From: Gautieria morchelliformis
Lineage: Eukaryota; Basidiomycota; Agaricomycetes; Gomphales; Gomphaceae
Direction: 5' to 3'
Assembly (NCBI GenBank): GCA_015179125.1
Contig: WHVA01000033.1
Span: forward strand, 62,001-126,000
Length of the DNA: 64,000 bases
Positions 43,856 through 55,953 of this stretch are shown here, in pieces. Each line of letters starts with the position of its first letter. Position 1 is the stretch's first letter. A program made the position numbers and the translations under genes. Below the pieces are notes generated by a model, which was not told where the DNA came from, did no database searches, and saw nothing but the letters and a program-made list of their open reading frames with translations.

Positions 43856-46800
43856 ATGGTAAGGCCAGCCGTAAACCGTGACGAACCGCAGGCTCCTGGT
43901 TCTGAAGATGTGCCAACAAGAAGGATATCCTCGCAGCCGTCGACCTCGACCTCGAATAGCAATGCCACAGTCAGCACTCTTCACGAAGAGAAAGAGCATT
44001 CAGGCTCACTTTCTCACAATTCCTCTCCAAAACTCACCTCGATCTTACTACCTCCCTCGGAAAGCAGTGCAACCAGGCCACGTTCTTCTGATGGCATAGT
44101 GATGGCTTTGAATTTGCCTAGGCACCCCTCACATTCGTCACGGATACACTCGTTGGGAACGCCCAGGAGGCGTGCCGTCCGTAGTGGCAACTTGATCAGA
44201 GACGAGAGAGACAGCCACAGCCACGAAAGATCGAGCGTGGCGACGAATGACGGACTCTTTAATTTTGGTTTAGGGGATGAGCTATCATGTTAGTAAAAGC
44301 CCTTGTGTATCATCAACTGCCTCACCGAACTGACCTTTCGAAGTGGCACCAGAAGGTATGCTCTTCGTTAAGCCCATGTACAGAGTAGGATGTATGTGTG
44401 GCATATCTAGATCCTCGGATCGTGGAGGATGTACAAAGAGCCTTGAAGGCCAAAGCCATGCGCGAATCCCGTTCTCGCTCGGCAGCCACAACGTCAGAGC
44501 CTCATGTTTTGACAGCGAATACTTCAAGCGCACCAGCCACCCAGGACGGAACTACTCTTGCAGATGCCACGACTCCGCCTTTGCCGGCTACACCTCCCAG
44601 ACCCGTGATATCCTTATCCACGCGTCCTTCCCCCCTCGAAAAATCTACACATCCCAAGATCACCTTCCCCTCTTACACTGATTCCCCGGCACACTCCCTC
44701 GAGTCTATCACATCGTACGGATCCTTGAGAAGATCGCCCCTTCCCATTTTAGTAACTTCCCCGGATGGATCCACTTATCTCGATTGGTCTGGCGCTCTCC
44801 CAGCACAGGGCACGAATGAGAAAGAGCAATCGTTGCTAGGACGGACATTTTCTTTGACAAAGCGTAGATCCAAGGGGAAGGACCGAATTGCAAATATGAT
44901 TGGTCGGAATTCTCTCGATTTTCGGGCGAGCCAAGGTGAACTACATGCAGGTGAGTCGGTATATATATTTGCCGTTGCTCTACTCTGCATCGTATTAGTT
45001 CTTGAGCCCCACGACTCATTGATCGATGTTCTGACTCATGTCCTGTTCAGCTACATTAGATAGTATCCGACGCACAGCCAGGCGAGATACACTGTCTCGC
45101 GCTGAAAAGGCCAAAGATGAACTTGGACGACGGTATGCATTTCTCTGCTCCCATAAGCCTACAGGCGAACCGGATCTGGATATTTTGGATGTCGTTAAGT
45201 CGCGTTATGACCATACGAACATACACACGCCGTGGTTAGCTTGGTGTCGGCGACTTCTACTAAGCCGACAGAAGACCATCGTGTGGACGATCACCGCAGA
45301 CTCCATCGACGAGTACTTACAGATGTCTGGCCATCGTCTCACACGACCGCCTATCGCTGCTCCGTCCTCGCCCACAAATATGTCGGGCATTCGGTCGCAT
45401 TCTCCCGCTTTTGGCTTCCCTTCATCGCTGTCCTCGCCTCGTTCTTCTCTCAGCACGAGCCCGCTCAGCAATAAAGGTGCACGGCGCCGCGATCACAAAC
45501 CTATGGAACTTAACCGGTCGCTCTCTGCCAGCCCAGTTGTCGATGGCGTTACTGCCGCATCTCCGCCGCTGTTAGGTACACTGTCGCGCAGTCTTAGTTT
45601 GACACGCACGACGTCGGTAGGAAATTTGGCAACTCCAACAATTGACCAGCGCCGTTCGGCTGACGCTGTGAGGCCTGAAACCCTGATCTTCACAAACCTA
45701 AATAATAGCCCTCGGAGCTCATTGGGTCGAGCATCGGATCCCCAGCCGCTACCAATTTTCAACAATTCAGAGACGGGTTCTACAAAGAAGAAATATCGTG
45801 AATCTCTACCGGCTGAAAAGGGCAAGTACTCGCTGGAACCGCGCTCTTCGACTGTATCCTTTACGAACTTTTTCGGGGCAGCACAGTCGCCTGGAGCCCC
45901 CCAATCCAGCGGTAGGCTGCATTTGGGGGTGGGGAACATGTTTGGCCGCAAGCGACGCGGTCGAGATGAAGCCGCTGGTGAAAACATGCGTTCTCGATCA
46001 AGTGTGAGTGATGAGCGAGACTCCGCAAGGGAGGGCGAAGGTACCAGGAGTGACGACGCGGTGGGATTGAGAGGGGGGCTGATTCCAGCCACACCCGGGC
46101 TTGACCTTCGTGGGTTTATGTCACGTGGAAAGGGCAACACAAGCGAAAGCGAAACTGGTGGCGGGCTATTAACAGCTAGAATTGGAAAAAGGTTCCGGAG
46201 ATCAGACAAGAGGGACCATAGCGCTGAAGGTGCCACGGTAGATTTGGCACGGGAATCAGTTTCTGGCGGTGAGCAATGGCAAGTTGATGCTCTAGCGGCC
46301 CCAGGATGGTCCTCAAGGCGAGGGGTGAGACGTACACGGATGTCTGCTCCCAAGGACATAGGAAGGGAGAAGCTGCAGGAAATCCTTCAGAAGCATGAGG
46401 AGGAAGAAGCGCGTGAGGTCGAGGTCTACAGGGCTCGAGAGCGGCTGCTTATAGAGGCCAACGATCACAATCGAAGGATAGCACGTATTCTCAAAACCGT
46501 CTGCGCTTTAATAAGGGAGCACGAGGACGTTCAGTCGGAACTTGCAGAAGCCGTTGACTTCAAGTACCGGGCGATTCCTTCCGAGGTCTTGGATGCAATC
46601 TGCGCAGACCCGGCAACTACACTTCGACATGGCAAGGGCTACCAGGCGGTGGAAGATTCTCATCGACGATTTTACAACCAACAATCCCTGCTCACGTCGT
46701 ATCTATTGATCCCAGCGACTTCCTCCAAAATGATTGCTTCATTTGACCTAACCAATTTTATTCATGAAGTGGGAGATCTATGGCGAGGTTTACAAGTGAA

Positions 46801-47278
46801 GCGTGAAGAGATTGAGAAGCAAGCTAGGAAGATGGCGTCTGCTTTGAATAGGGTTACTGAACATATGGGAGATATACAGAGGGAATATAATTCCACTCAG
46901 ATGCTAGTGGAAACGGATTATCCAGAGGTGAGTTGTATATTTTAGTGTCAGGCCTTCCTCTGAATGCCATGACAGCAATCCCGAATCACGGATCTGGAGA
47001 TGATCATAACCGAGTCTCGCGCCCCTCGCGGATGGCTAGAGTTTGCCGCTGTTTGGATTCCAGAGCACGTCCTAGAATTTATTGGCGGCTTCATTCGCTT
47101 TTTCGGAGTGCCCATCAGCGAGAAATTCATCCGACCCGTCCTCTGGTATTTTTTCCGCAAGCGATACTACTGGAAAATATATTCCACCGAGCCTCCACCG
47201 AGCGAGCGGGCATGGTACACTCGGTTGGGTTACTGGATTGTGATTCTTAGCATTTTGGCGTGGTACTCGACGGCTTAG
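43856..47278 (+). CDS. Serine-rich protein with coiled coil and C-terminal membrane anchor (about 1050 aa)
   Basis: Four exons give one frame: 43,856-44,288, 44,411-44,950, 45,051-46,927 and 46,976-47,278. The second intron (GTGAGT...TTCAG) and the third (GTGAGT...GACAG) are clear; the first (GTTAGT...CTAG) is less certain. Total 3153 nt, 1050 residues. The N-terminal half is rich in S, P, R and T and looks disordered. A helical region with many E and R (about residues 805-930) follows, then D-L-T-N-F-I-H-E-V-G. The last part has a hydrophobic patch (V-L-E-F-I-G-G-F-I-R-F-F) and ends Y-W-I-V-I-L-S-I-L-A-W-Y-S, a likely tail anchor. I do not recognise the family. It appears intact and is probably expressed. 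Confidence 0.75.
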
Positions 47279-47589
47279 ATATTCCCTGGGGGGTCAACTC
47301 CAGTGGCATCGTGACTGTATTACGAGTCTCGTGAGTCTGACTGTGTTTCACCTGATATTGAAGGCGCAGTCAAACCAGCTATCAGTTCATCAACTGTATT
47401 TGTGCTAATCAGGAGTCAAACGTGCCATCGTAGAGATCTGATCTTGATAGATTATACTTCTTCAATAACATTTCAAGGGATCGATCATGGAAGGTCTGAG
47501 AGCTCAATTGTTCCTTGCAGATCTATCACACGGTGCACGTGCAAGGCAGGGGGATCTACATGATGCTGTGCCATATACATTTGAGAAGA

Positions 47590-48029
47590 TGCCCAAGAGC
47601 GGGTCGTCGTTCATCGCTGAAAATGATGGTGTTGCATGTTGGGAACACTGCAGTATTATTGGACAGGATGGAGTAAAGAAGATACGGCACTGTTTTATGA
47701 TGCAAGTCTCCCACCATGCTGCGCATACTTATAATCGCACAGGCGCTCAGGCGGTTTGGACAGAATTTTGATTTGATAGCTCGTGTATTCAGGTGCAAGA
47801 ACAAGTTCAAGGCCGAAGACAAGAAGCGGCATCCAGGGCTTATTATGACGCGTTGAAGAATGGTGTAGCTGTCGGTGCGTTCTACTTTCTCTGCCAACGA
47901 GATCAGCATTGCCTGCCACCCATCGAGGACCACAGCCACAGCACCGCCCTGCTGAGGCTGCTGTACAGCCATCAAAGGCATCTCCCAATAAAAAGAGAGA
48001 GAAAAAGGCAGTGCAGAAAGACGGGTAGA
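47590..48029 (+). pseudogene. BDP1: C-terminal half of a TFIIIB subunit BDP1-like gene (SANT domain)
   Basis: Plus-strand exon-like pieces read T-G-W-S-K-E-D-T-A-L-F-Y-D-A (about 47,658-47,705), L-R-R-F-G-Q-N-F-D-L-I-A-R-V-F (about 47,744-47,787) and C-K-N-K-F-K-A-E-D-K-K (about 47,790-47,822). Together they match the SANT domain of BDP1, a subunit of TFIIIB that places RNA polymerase III at tRNA and 5S genes. Short introns would separate them. After K-K-R-H-P-G-L-I the family sequence (D-A-L-K-N-G-V-A-V) is in another frame, so a frameshift lies near 47,840. A lysine-rich tail (N-K-K-R-E-K-K-A) ends at 48,029. The N-terminal half lies on the opposite strand to the right. Confidence 0.6.
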
Positions 48030-48199
48030 GGCCATAGGACTCGTGGATCAGCCTCTACAAGATTTCAGTGTGTTCTGGGCCCTTCCGCGGGATTTTGATA
48101 TTTTTGTGCTCACAAACATCTGTTCGTGATGATGGCATAGCTTGTGAATGCGTCTATTTTACTGTCCTTTGTTCATCACTACCCTCAATATATGCCGAA

Positions 48200-48990
48200 T
48201 TAGCTCCAAAGCGCTTCATGTCTCATGTAGCGCGTCCGACCAATGAGAAGGCGCCCCTTATACGACCGGTCGCTCATCTCCGCTTGGGCAATGGCGCGCG
48301 CGCGGCCCTCCCTCGCGCGTTGTCGTGCATCCGCGTGCTGTATTTGACTGGATTCCCAGCGTGAACTTAATCTACCCTGGGCCATCACAGATCGCACTCA
48401 TTTTCATTTGAGTGGGGTCGATGGGTTCTGGTGTTCCTTCGGGTTCGTCCCTTTCTACAGTCTCACCTCGTCTCTGCCGCTTTTTCGGGGCCACTGAAGT
48501 TTCCGAAGGCGAATCACTGTTTCCGCGGTATCACCCGTCTCAGCGCTCTGGGTATGCGATTTCCTTGGCTTGGCGCTTGTGCGTCTCTCCTTATGGGACC
48601 TTTCTTCCACTGTTGCTTCCTCTGCATTCTCGCCAATTTTTGACGATGCCGAAGGGATAGGTAGCGCTGAAGAAGTCGGGAGGAGTGGGATACTGTAACC
48701 AGGATACCTCGGGACTGGGATGGTTCCACAACTGGGGTCACAGTATTTATACGTGATGGGAGAATTAGTACGGAAGGGCTCTGCAGCCTGATATTGGACC
48801 TTGATGCTGAAGAAATGCTGAGCGTTGGAGGTATAGAATTGGTACGTTCCGGAATGCTGGCGGGCGGAGGCATGGAAGTACCAGCGAGTTGGGCAGACGG
48901 TCTCGTACGCACACCTTGAGGTGCCGGCGTGGCGGACGGCCCTACTTTCAATCCTGCAGGCATAAACTTTCACCCACCTTTATCTGAAAA
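48200..48990 (-). pseudogene. BDP1: N-terminal half of a BDP1-like gene, inverted relative to the SANT half
   Basis: On the minus strand an N-terminal segment (about 48,990-48,700; K-F-M-P-A-G-L-K-V-G) is S/P/R-rich. It is followed by K-K-R-Q-R-R-G-E-T-V-E-R-D, then P-E-P-I-D-P-T-Q-M-K-M-S-A-I-C-D (about 48,440-48,380) and, in the next frame, Q-G-R-L-S-S-R-W-E-S-S and R-A-R-E-G-R-A-R-A-I-A (about 48,370-48,280). The order 'I-D-P-x-x-M-x-M, then G-x-G-R-x-S-S-x' is typical of BDP1 just before its SANT domain. At least one frameshift (about 48,375) and a stop near 48,985 break it. I infer an inversion that split one gene, with later decay. Confidence 0.55.
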
Positions 48991-49280
48991 TAAATGTTAG
49001 TATCGGGAAGGCACCCGACGGTCTCGTACCGCGCAGTGGCGTGGGGGGATGAGACATGTCCCCAGGTACTGTCAGGCCGGGTATTTCACGCTCTTTGCTA
49101 CCATCGATCCGTACCCTGAGGTCGCCTCAAGACTGTCGTCATGTCCCCGTTCACACATCTTCCGTCATCATCTCTGTTCCTGCCGCCGCAGCCAAACAGG
49201 CTTTGGGTACAGCTCACCGTCTCGTGTCACAACCATGGTGGAATCCTCTAACACCCTCGTTGCCTACACAGCGAGGTACC

Positions 49281-50011
49281 ATGAAACGTGCGTCGTCATT
49301 CGCCAATGCGCTCAAGAGTATCGGCAGCTATGCATTCACCGCATCCGATGATGAAGTGTCACCTGCGGTCAAGGCACGACAGCGCCCCTCTTCCGACCGT
49401 CTGTGCCGCCCTCTGTCTCCTAACTACAACGCACAGCAGTATATATATATCACTATACACCACAGAATGCACAACATCACGATGTCCGTCACCGCCGTTA
49501 TCTCCGAGCCGCGGTAATGCACCATCTCCCAACAGCGATATCTCTCCAGTACATATCATGGAGGCACTGATGGAGGACATGGACCGGCTGCGTGCGCCAA
49601 GAAGGCGCCTCTCGTCGTTTCCAGGAAAGTGACGATCGACTATTCACTTCTGAGCATGACGACGTTAGGGTTCCACTCGGGTTGGGTACCGGTGCCGATC
49701 TTCCGTACATGCTGCCATTGAAGAATCGTTTTTACGACTGGTGCAATGGATTTTTCACGGAACGGCAGATGAGGGTGAGTGCTTATGCTTGCATGTCACA
49801 CACCAACTGATGCATGGATCACAGCAGGTTTAAAGCCATGAACCCGGTAGCACGACGTGCAATGCCCAGTTTTGGCGGCGGTCGAGGAATGAGAAGGTCA
49901 TTTAGTGAAACACAGACACAGGCTGAGATTGCTCGCGAGCACACTTCATTATTGGTCCTGAACATCAGCTCACGCCAATTCTTGCACCTGCAACGACTAC
50001 GATATCATTAG
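49281..50011 (+). CDS. Hypothetical intron-containing protein
   Basis: ATG 49,281 starts M-K-R-A-S-S-F-A-N-A-L-K-S-I-G-S-Y-A-F. Later plus frames read D-D-R-L-F-T-S-E-H-D-D-V-R-V-P-L-G-L and Y-M-L-P-L-K-N-R-F-Y-D-W-C-N-G-F (about 49,630-49,768), followed by a GTGAGT donor at 49,771 and CACAG at about 49,824, then M-N-P-V-A-R-R-A-M-P-S-F-G-G. The frames between 49,430 and 49,630 do not join cleanly, so an intron or a frameshift lies there. Family not recognised. Confidence 0.4.
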
Positions 50012-51252
50012 GTGTGTTGCTGACTCCTTTAGGCAAATACAGAGATGATTTATAGTATTTGAGACTGGGCACAGCGGAAACCGCTCGGCGTGTTCAGCAA
50101 CAACAATCCATCCTCTAGCACCATCACCTCTCTTTGGTTCCTTAACGATGACACGGACGGCCTAGTCGTTGCTGGGGCATGTGCGCACCACATTTTCAGC
50201 TATGACTAATCGATCGCCCTATACTATACTGATATGGGGAGCCCCTTGATGGAAGTCCATTTCAGACGGTCTCAGCATTTCATGCCATGCCTTCCTTGGT
50301 CTTCATCAAGGGCGCGGCCTTATCTTGGATCGGAGTCCTGGCAGGTGCTTTGTGTAGGAGAACGAGCGTCGCGTAGTTCGGCCAAGTCAGATGCTCTGAC
50401 AGGACAGGATGGTCTGTGCTCAACTTCTTACCCATTATAGTCTTCCCAGTGTCTATTTGCTGCCACTGGGAATTTATCACTGTCTTTACTTTGGCTATCT
50501 GTGGGGATTTAGGGACATTGTAATTTGGATGCATCGAGTGAGGGAGGTTGCCTTTGTCCGTATAAAAGTTGGACATATATATAGACAATGCCAACTTGAC
50601 GGCTTTATCCGCCGTTAGTGCTATTGTCGTGGTGGCGGTGTCAAGGCATGAAGATGCTGTCGCGTAGCTCCAGCACTCTTTGCAGTAAGACCCAGGGGTT
50701 GTGCGTGAGAAAGTATGAAATGAACTTGGAGTCCGACCGCCCGGTGCGCTGAGTTTGTTCAAATCAATTTCGGGTCAATCACCGGAAGAGAGGTTATGGC
50801 TCTTGAGAAGTCGAGGATCTAACTACGCTGAGCGCGGATGTCCGTGTACTCGCACGCATGCCCGGAGAGTGCCAAGGAGTAACTCCAGATATGGCACTGG
50901 GTGCCACTGGCAGGTCTCCTGTGCGAATCCCGCCGCGCCGTGTTATAGGATCCGACAGAAGAATAGGTGGATGATAGCGTTAGGCGCGCAGTAGGTGTAT
51001 AGTAGTCGATCTTCGAGGTCCGGCCATATATTGACGCTGTACAGGCTTGTCAATCAGCTGACAGACGGCCTGATCTGTCACTATGAACATGGTCACAGTG
51101 GAGCGAGCGTACTGCGTCGTGAGGGTCAAGTTACGTAAAGGGCTGATGGACCGGCTCCATACTTATATCTGGTCCGCCGCGGATGGCGCTCGGAGCCTTA
51201 TGTTCGTGTGCATGCGCACTCGAACATCTTTGCGACCACACCGCTAGTACAT
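50012..51252. other. No recognised gene
   Basis: A minus-strand open frame (50,280-50,762) exists but has no motif and no supporting splice or start context. The rest holds only short frames. I see no RNA gene or repeat. Confidence 0.4.
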
Positions 51253-52505
51253 ATGGACCACACGTGGGGCAGTGGCCACTTTATGACATGGCCCACCTTG
51301 TCACAGCAGCTGCGCCGACGCCCGTCATCATCACCCAGCTCCACTCAACATACGACAACTTCCCCCATCACCTTCGACCCCACCGTCCCTTTGCGTCATC
51401 ATCCTCAGTCGTCTACCAAAACTTATTTTTTCACCCGATCTGGTCTGACTTCTTCAACGGTCTGGGGTCCCGGAGCCCTCACCGGCAAGCTATTGAAGCA
51501 TCTAGGCGAGAAAGTCGAGGGGCTTGCTGAGTACTTAGTTATTCGTACAAAATTAAATCAGATGGAGAAGATGCAGCCAAATCTTTTGGGTTCCGTTCGG
51601 GAATTGTCCGAGGACGAAATTGAGGAGATGGTTGACCAGTGCGAAAAGCTAGTGGAACTTTGCATGTAAGTCTGTGCATATTTAGAATGATATTTCCCTG
51701 ACCCAATGATGCAGCGTTGGAATGAGATATCGACCAGCCTTCATGACTAGGGCCTTCAGCATCCTCCTCAGCGGTTTTCAATGTCCTGGACGTAAAATAT
51801 GGACATATCACATCGCAGAAGCTATTTCAAAACGTAGGAAAATTGAAGTTTTTGGAATTTTTCAGGATTGTTTTTTCTTTCTATTGTTCGTGAGCATTTA
51901 TTGACGCAGCCACCGCTCGTACTCACAGCTATGTCAGGGACGAAAGCATCTTCCGCATTGAAGGCGTTGTAGACCTCCAGACGCTCTCATTCCGGTGTCC
52001 TGCTGTCGCCCACGAGATCGCTGCAATCATATCACACCTTGCGAGAAAAGACCGTAATCTTCCAGTCCTCCAGGAACATTCCGAGCCTCTCAATGTCGAT
52101 GATGGGAATCCGCCTGAGATTGCTGAGGAGGATTCCGTTAGCATTAAGGCAAACTTCTCCACTGTCATCATTAAAGCGGGCTTTCTCCGTCTTGTCGCGT
52201 AAGTCCGAAACTGTCCTGCGCACCGATATTCGACTGGTGGCTTATGCATGGAAACGGGCAGTCATTGGGTGGAACACGGTCTGCCGCACTGGGATGTACG
52301 CGGGAAAGCACGTTTAGAGGAGGCGCTGCAAGATGTCGCCGATTCGCAGATCTCCTGTGGCGACCTTGAAAAGTATTCAGAAGAAGCGATAGATCTAATA
52401 CGGAAATTGCGTGGAAGACGTCTGTTGTTAGATGAAGTTACTGATGTGATGGAAACACACCAGTTGGATTTTGAAATCGAGGAGGCAAGTCAACTCACTT
52501 TGTAG
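51253..52505 (+). CDS. Unrecognised protein, four exons (354 aa)
   Basis: Exons 51,253-51,665, 51,715-51,833, 51,910-52,198 and 52,262-52,505 give one uninterrupted frame of 355 codons including the stop. Introns: 49 bp (GTAAGT...GCAG), 76 bp (GTAGGA...GCAG, weakest) and 63 bp (GTAAGT...GGGCAG). The N terminus is S/T/P-rich; a second in-frame ATG at 51,283 is possible. The middle reads L-T-G-K-L-L-K-H-L-G-E-K and L-S-E-D-E-I-E-E-M-V-D-Q; the third exon has S-I-F-R-I-E-G-V-V-D-L-Q-T; the C-terminal exon is acidic and helical. No domain is recognised. The clean frame joins across four exons make it a real gene. Confidence 0.65.
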
Positions 52506-53238
52506 TGGCGAACTTTAGTGATTGGTATGCGCTTGTATGTGCTTTTTGTCTCGTCGCTGTTGTCTTACTATAATTAATGTATGTACATGTATCCATGTTT
52601 AAACATACATTTAATAATCGCTGCCTGTCGTGTCCCATTAGGATAAGTGGTAAGTAATTGTCCGTGTTTCGAAATGTGAAACAGGTTAAAAGAACAGTTA
52701 ATTTTTTCATACCTTCTTAACGTCGTACAATATTGTTGGTGCCAATTCATCACAGAGTACGCACTGCAATGCCATTTCATAGACTGAGCATAATGGGCCA
52801 GCCTGCTGATTCGAGGTCCTACTTTCAATTATGCAATTACTAATGCATAATGACGAATAGTAGTTTAACGTAACACAACTCAAAAACGACCCACCCTAAA
52901 ATAAGCTTGTTCGTATTATAATATGGCTGGCCAGACTAGCGTGCGGGGTGCCGAAGAATAGACGGAGATCAAAAGTTGCTCCGACATCGATCATTGATGG
53001 TCCCTCATGCTTACTGTAAGTCAGCTGTAGCTTTCTGAGTTCTTTGGATATCATACTCTACTTGGAGAATGATCACCATCGATATCTATACGGAGATGCA
53101 ATATCAAGTTTTTATTACGGTAACATCTAATTACTAGTAGCCAATCAGAGATTTACCGATGCTCCCGGGCGATTCCAGAGAACTTGAAGGTAAGTACTAG
53201 TAGTACACTCCTTTCCTGTAACTACTCTGATCAATGAG
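52506..53238. other. AT-rich intergenic stretch, nothing recognised
   Basis: It contains short frames only. The sequence is AT-rich between convergent or unrelated neighbours. No repeats beyond short runs are visible. Confidence 0.5.
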
Positions 53239-53794
53239 GATTAGAGACATCAGAGTGCACTTGATGCCACCTCTTCCGCGGCATCTTCTATCGTCCCATT
53301 ATAGACGTGCTGCGGGCGCTGGAGACTCGGTGCGATTTGCATGATGGATCAGCCAAATTAACCACACATACCATGAGACAACTCTCCAGGACACCTGGTG
53401 GGAAATAAGGCACCTCGAGAGCTAACGGTAGCTCTTGGACAGGCTTGGATCCGGCGCGTACTCCTTCATGTTGATGTGATGCGAATTGAAGACCACGTAG
53501 AAGATTGGCGTGTTGTTGTTAGGCCAAATGGGTGCGCTGTGAATTTTGTAGAACGACAGGGAAACAACATGAAGGAGTACGCGCCGGATCCAACTTGAAG
53601 CCTGCCCAAGAGCTACCGTTAGCTCTCGAGATACGTTGTTTCCCACCAGGTGTCCGGGAGAGTTGCCTCATGGTATGTGTGGTCAATTTGGCTGAATCCG
53701 TCATACAAATCGCACCGAGTCTCCAGCCCCCGCAGCGCGTCTGTAATAGCACAATAGAAGATGCCGCATCAAGTGCACTCTGGTGTCTCTAATC
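53239..53794. mobile_element. Foldback element: 556 bp with about 235-bp inverted arms
   Basis: GATTAGAGACATCAGAGTGC at the left and its inverted partner ending at 53,794 (GTCTCTAATC) extend as inverted arms of about 235 bp each, over 90 percent alike by eye, around an asymmetric centre of about 85 bp. No transposase is encoded. This is the layout of a foldback or long-hairpin MITE. Target duplications are not evident to me. Open frames inside come from the palindrome. Confidence 0.9.
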
Positions 53795-54710
53795 ACCTGT
53801 CAGGAATATATAACCCACTTCAGCCACAGGGATATAGTTGTCTCACATGGAAGGTATGGCTTGCGGAAATCATAAACAGTCAATTCGCAATGATACGCCG
53901 GACGACCTTGCGGTGGAAGGGAAATATACCATGTTCGGGCGTAATGTAGACACAGTAAGCGGCGCCACAGTCGCAGACTCGTAGGTCCAGACCAGAACCT
54001 CCAGACCACAGTCATTGAATTGTTGCAGTTTCTGGGAGTAGAGAGCGCATCTCCGAGAGTCGGAATCATCGCGCTCAATGAGTCGCCAGATCGAAACCGC
54101 ACAAGGTTAAGTAGAAAATTATACTGAGGTGTCCGAATGTTTGTGACGACATCATAAACCAGGCCAGCAATGATGGTAAAAATACGATAGAAAAATTTCG
54201 TGGAAATTTGACGCCAGGATGTCTTGTGTTTGGACGTACGGGGTGGGCTCTTGGTGGAAATGGGCTGGACGGCCCGCGAATGGGAGCAGAAGCGTGCATG
54301 TGTGAAGCAACTCGTCAGGAGGGGCGACGTTGACAGAGTCTTGTGGTTCCTTGGCGTGCTCTTACCTGTACATGTCGGAATCCCGCAGCGGCGAGGCGCC
54401 TCGTCTGTCCCTGCTCACGACTCGGCCAAAGGGTAAAAGAGATGTATTTGTAAGACAATAATTTTAAGGTCGGCGGATATCATAGACTACGGATTAATGA
54501 GGGCGGGGAGCGGCGGAAGTATGCACGTGTAGTGAACGAAGATGGTAGACATTGGACAGCTAGTTGCACGCACTAGTGGTAACACAAAGGAGTAGTACTC
54601 GAACATTTAGCTCGAAGCACGAATAGCCTCCAAATTAGCCGTCTTATAATGATATCATACACGAAGTGATGTGATGCGCAGGGAAAGTAAGCATAACTCA
54701 TCTTTACCAC
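53795..54710. other. No recognised gene
   Basis: Only short unsupported frames occur between the foldback element and the voltage-sensor gene. This contains the 3' flank of that gene (its stop is at 54,711). Confidence 0.45.
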
Positions 54711-55631
54711 CTATCCTAAAGCAGCCCATGTATCCTCCTCGTCACGGGCTTCCGTCCGCTCCTGCCACGGACTAGGCCCATTCAGCTGCGCTGGGGTGTC
54801 GGCGTCGAAAACAATTTGATTATGCGATGTGGAGGGTAACTCTGCCTCGACATTCACGAAACCAATGCCGTTTGGAACTCGCTGATAGCCTTCGTCTTCG
54901 TTCCAGTCGTCATCATCTTCAATATCAATGTCCAACCTTCGAGAGCGAGAAGCAGCCGACAGGTCAATGGGTTTTGGCCGCGAGAAGATAGATTGCCCTG
55001 ATTGCCGTGTGACGGCCGCCAGGCGCCCGAATTGAAGTATGTTCCGAGCGACGAGGAGCAGAGTGTCGAAGAGCTCTTCGGCTTTAGAGCCAGTGCCACA
55101 TCCAACTAGTGTTATAGCGAGAAGCGTGATTGCGCAGAAGAGGGTAAGGATGAGATCCACAGTATTGAAAGGTGATTTCCAAAATTGCTTGGGACTCTGT
55201 GTCAACGCGATTGAGTCCGACTGTAGACGCAGGCACGTACCTTTCCAAAGGCCACCAGCCGAATACCCACCTCTATAATCATAGCAGAGTTTATGATTAT
55301 CTCCAAGATATAGAATGCAAATGGTGGACATCCTTTGCCTAAGCTGAGGAACACAGTGGTAACGGAGAGTGCGGCCATGGTCAGGTAGAGAAAAATGTAC
55401 ACTCGAGAATGCACGAAGCGATTTGCGATGCCTCTGGTGATTTCCTTTCGAGTAAGCGCATAATGTGAGCGGCTGAAGGGCAGGATCGGTAAGAGTAGGC
55501 TCGGATGCACGTCAAGGAAAGCATGCAGACGTAGGTTGTAGAGCCTCGGGATCCGTCAAAGGTTGACGCACAGCGTACTCAAGCTCGTTGAGTGCCTCAT
55601 CGGTCTCGCCGCTTGGCCCCTGCTCGGCCAT
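54711..55631 (-). CDS. Voltage-sensor-domain membrane protein
   Basis: Minus-strand gene from ATG 55,631 to a stop at 54,711-54,713, with one clear intron (55,188-55,240, GTACGT...CCCAAG). The protein has S1 (V-Y-I-F-L-Y-L-T-M-A-A-L), S2 with the acidic/aromatic charge-transfer pattern (F-Y-I-L-E-I-I-I-N and E-V-G-I-R-L-V-A), S3 (N-T-V-D-L-I-L-T-L-F) and an S4 with spaced arginines (A-R-N-I-L-Q-F-G-R-L-A-A-V-T-R-Q). I see no pore region, so it resembles a voltage-sensor-only membrane protein. The tail is acidic. Between D-P-E-A and the following L-R-L-H-A-F-L-D-V-H the frame changes near 55,545-55,555, so either two bases are missing there or the gene is damaged. Not named further. Confidence 0.75.
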
Positions 55632-55953
55632 GGTAACGACGTCAGTCGTCAGCTCGCTCGTGTGACACATTCGAATCACGGTCACGCTGCCTATGACTTT
55701 CAAATTACGTACGGACTATACTGTTTCTTGTCCTGCAGGATGTCTAAGCTTACTTCCTTTCGGCTGTTTCTTGCGTTCATATGACACAGCGCCACTCATG
55801 AGTCGTCGGTCACAAGGTTGTCCATGGATAACCTGATCTTCTTGATATATAATCTATTGAGAATCCCAGCAAACTGTCACCGACCGACGGACCGGCTTGC
55901 CAGCTGGTGGTGTATAAGAGTTTACTCTTTTGCGGTTTTTAAGGAGTCCAAGC

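Noticed and set aside
45493-46359. Minus-strand open frame of 288 codons
   Set aside because: Shadow of the serine-rich gene on the plus strand, whose exon joins are clear.
47556-48035. Minus-strand open frame of 159 codons
   Set aside because: It lies opposite the BDP1-like SANT exons, which have recognisable motifs on the plus strand.
50280-50762. Minus-strand open frame of 160 codons
   Set aside because: No motif, no splice evidence and ordinary composition; listed only as part of an unassigned stretch.
53398-53752. Small open frames on both strands inside the foldback element
   Set aside because: They are mirror products of the inverted arms and carry no domain.
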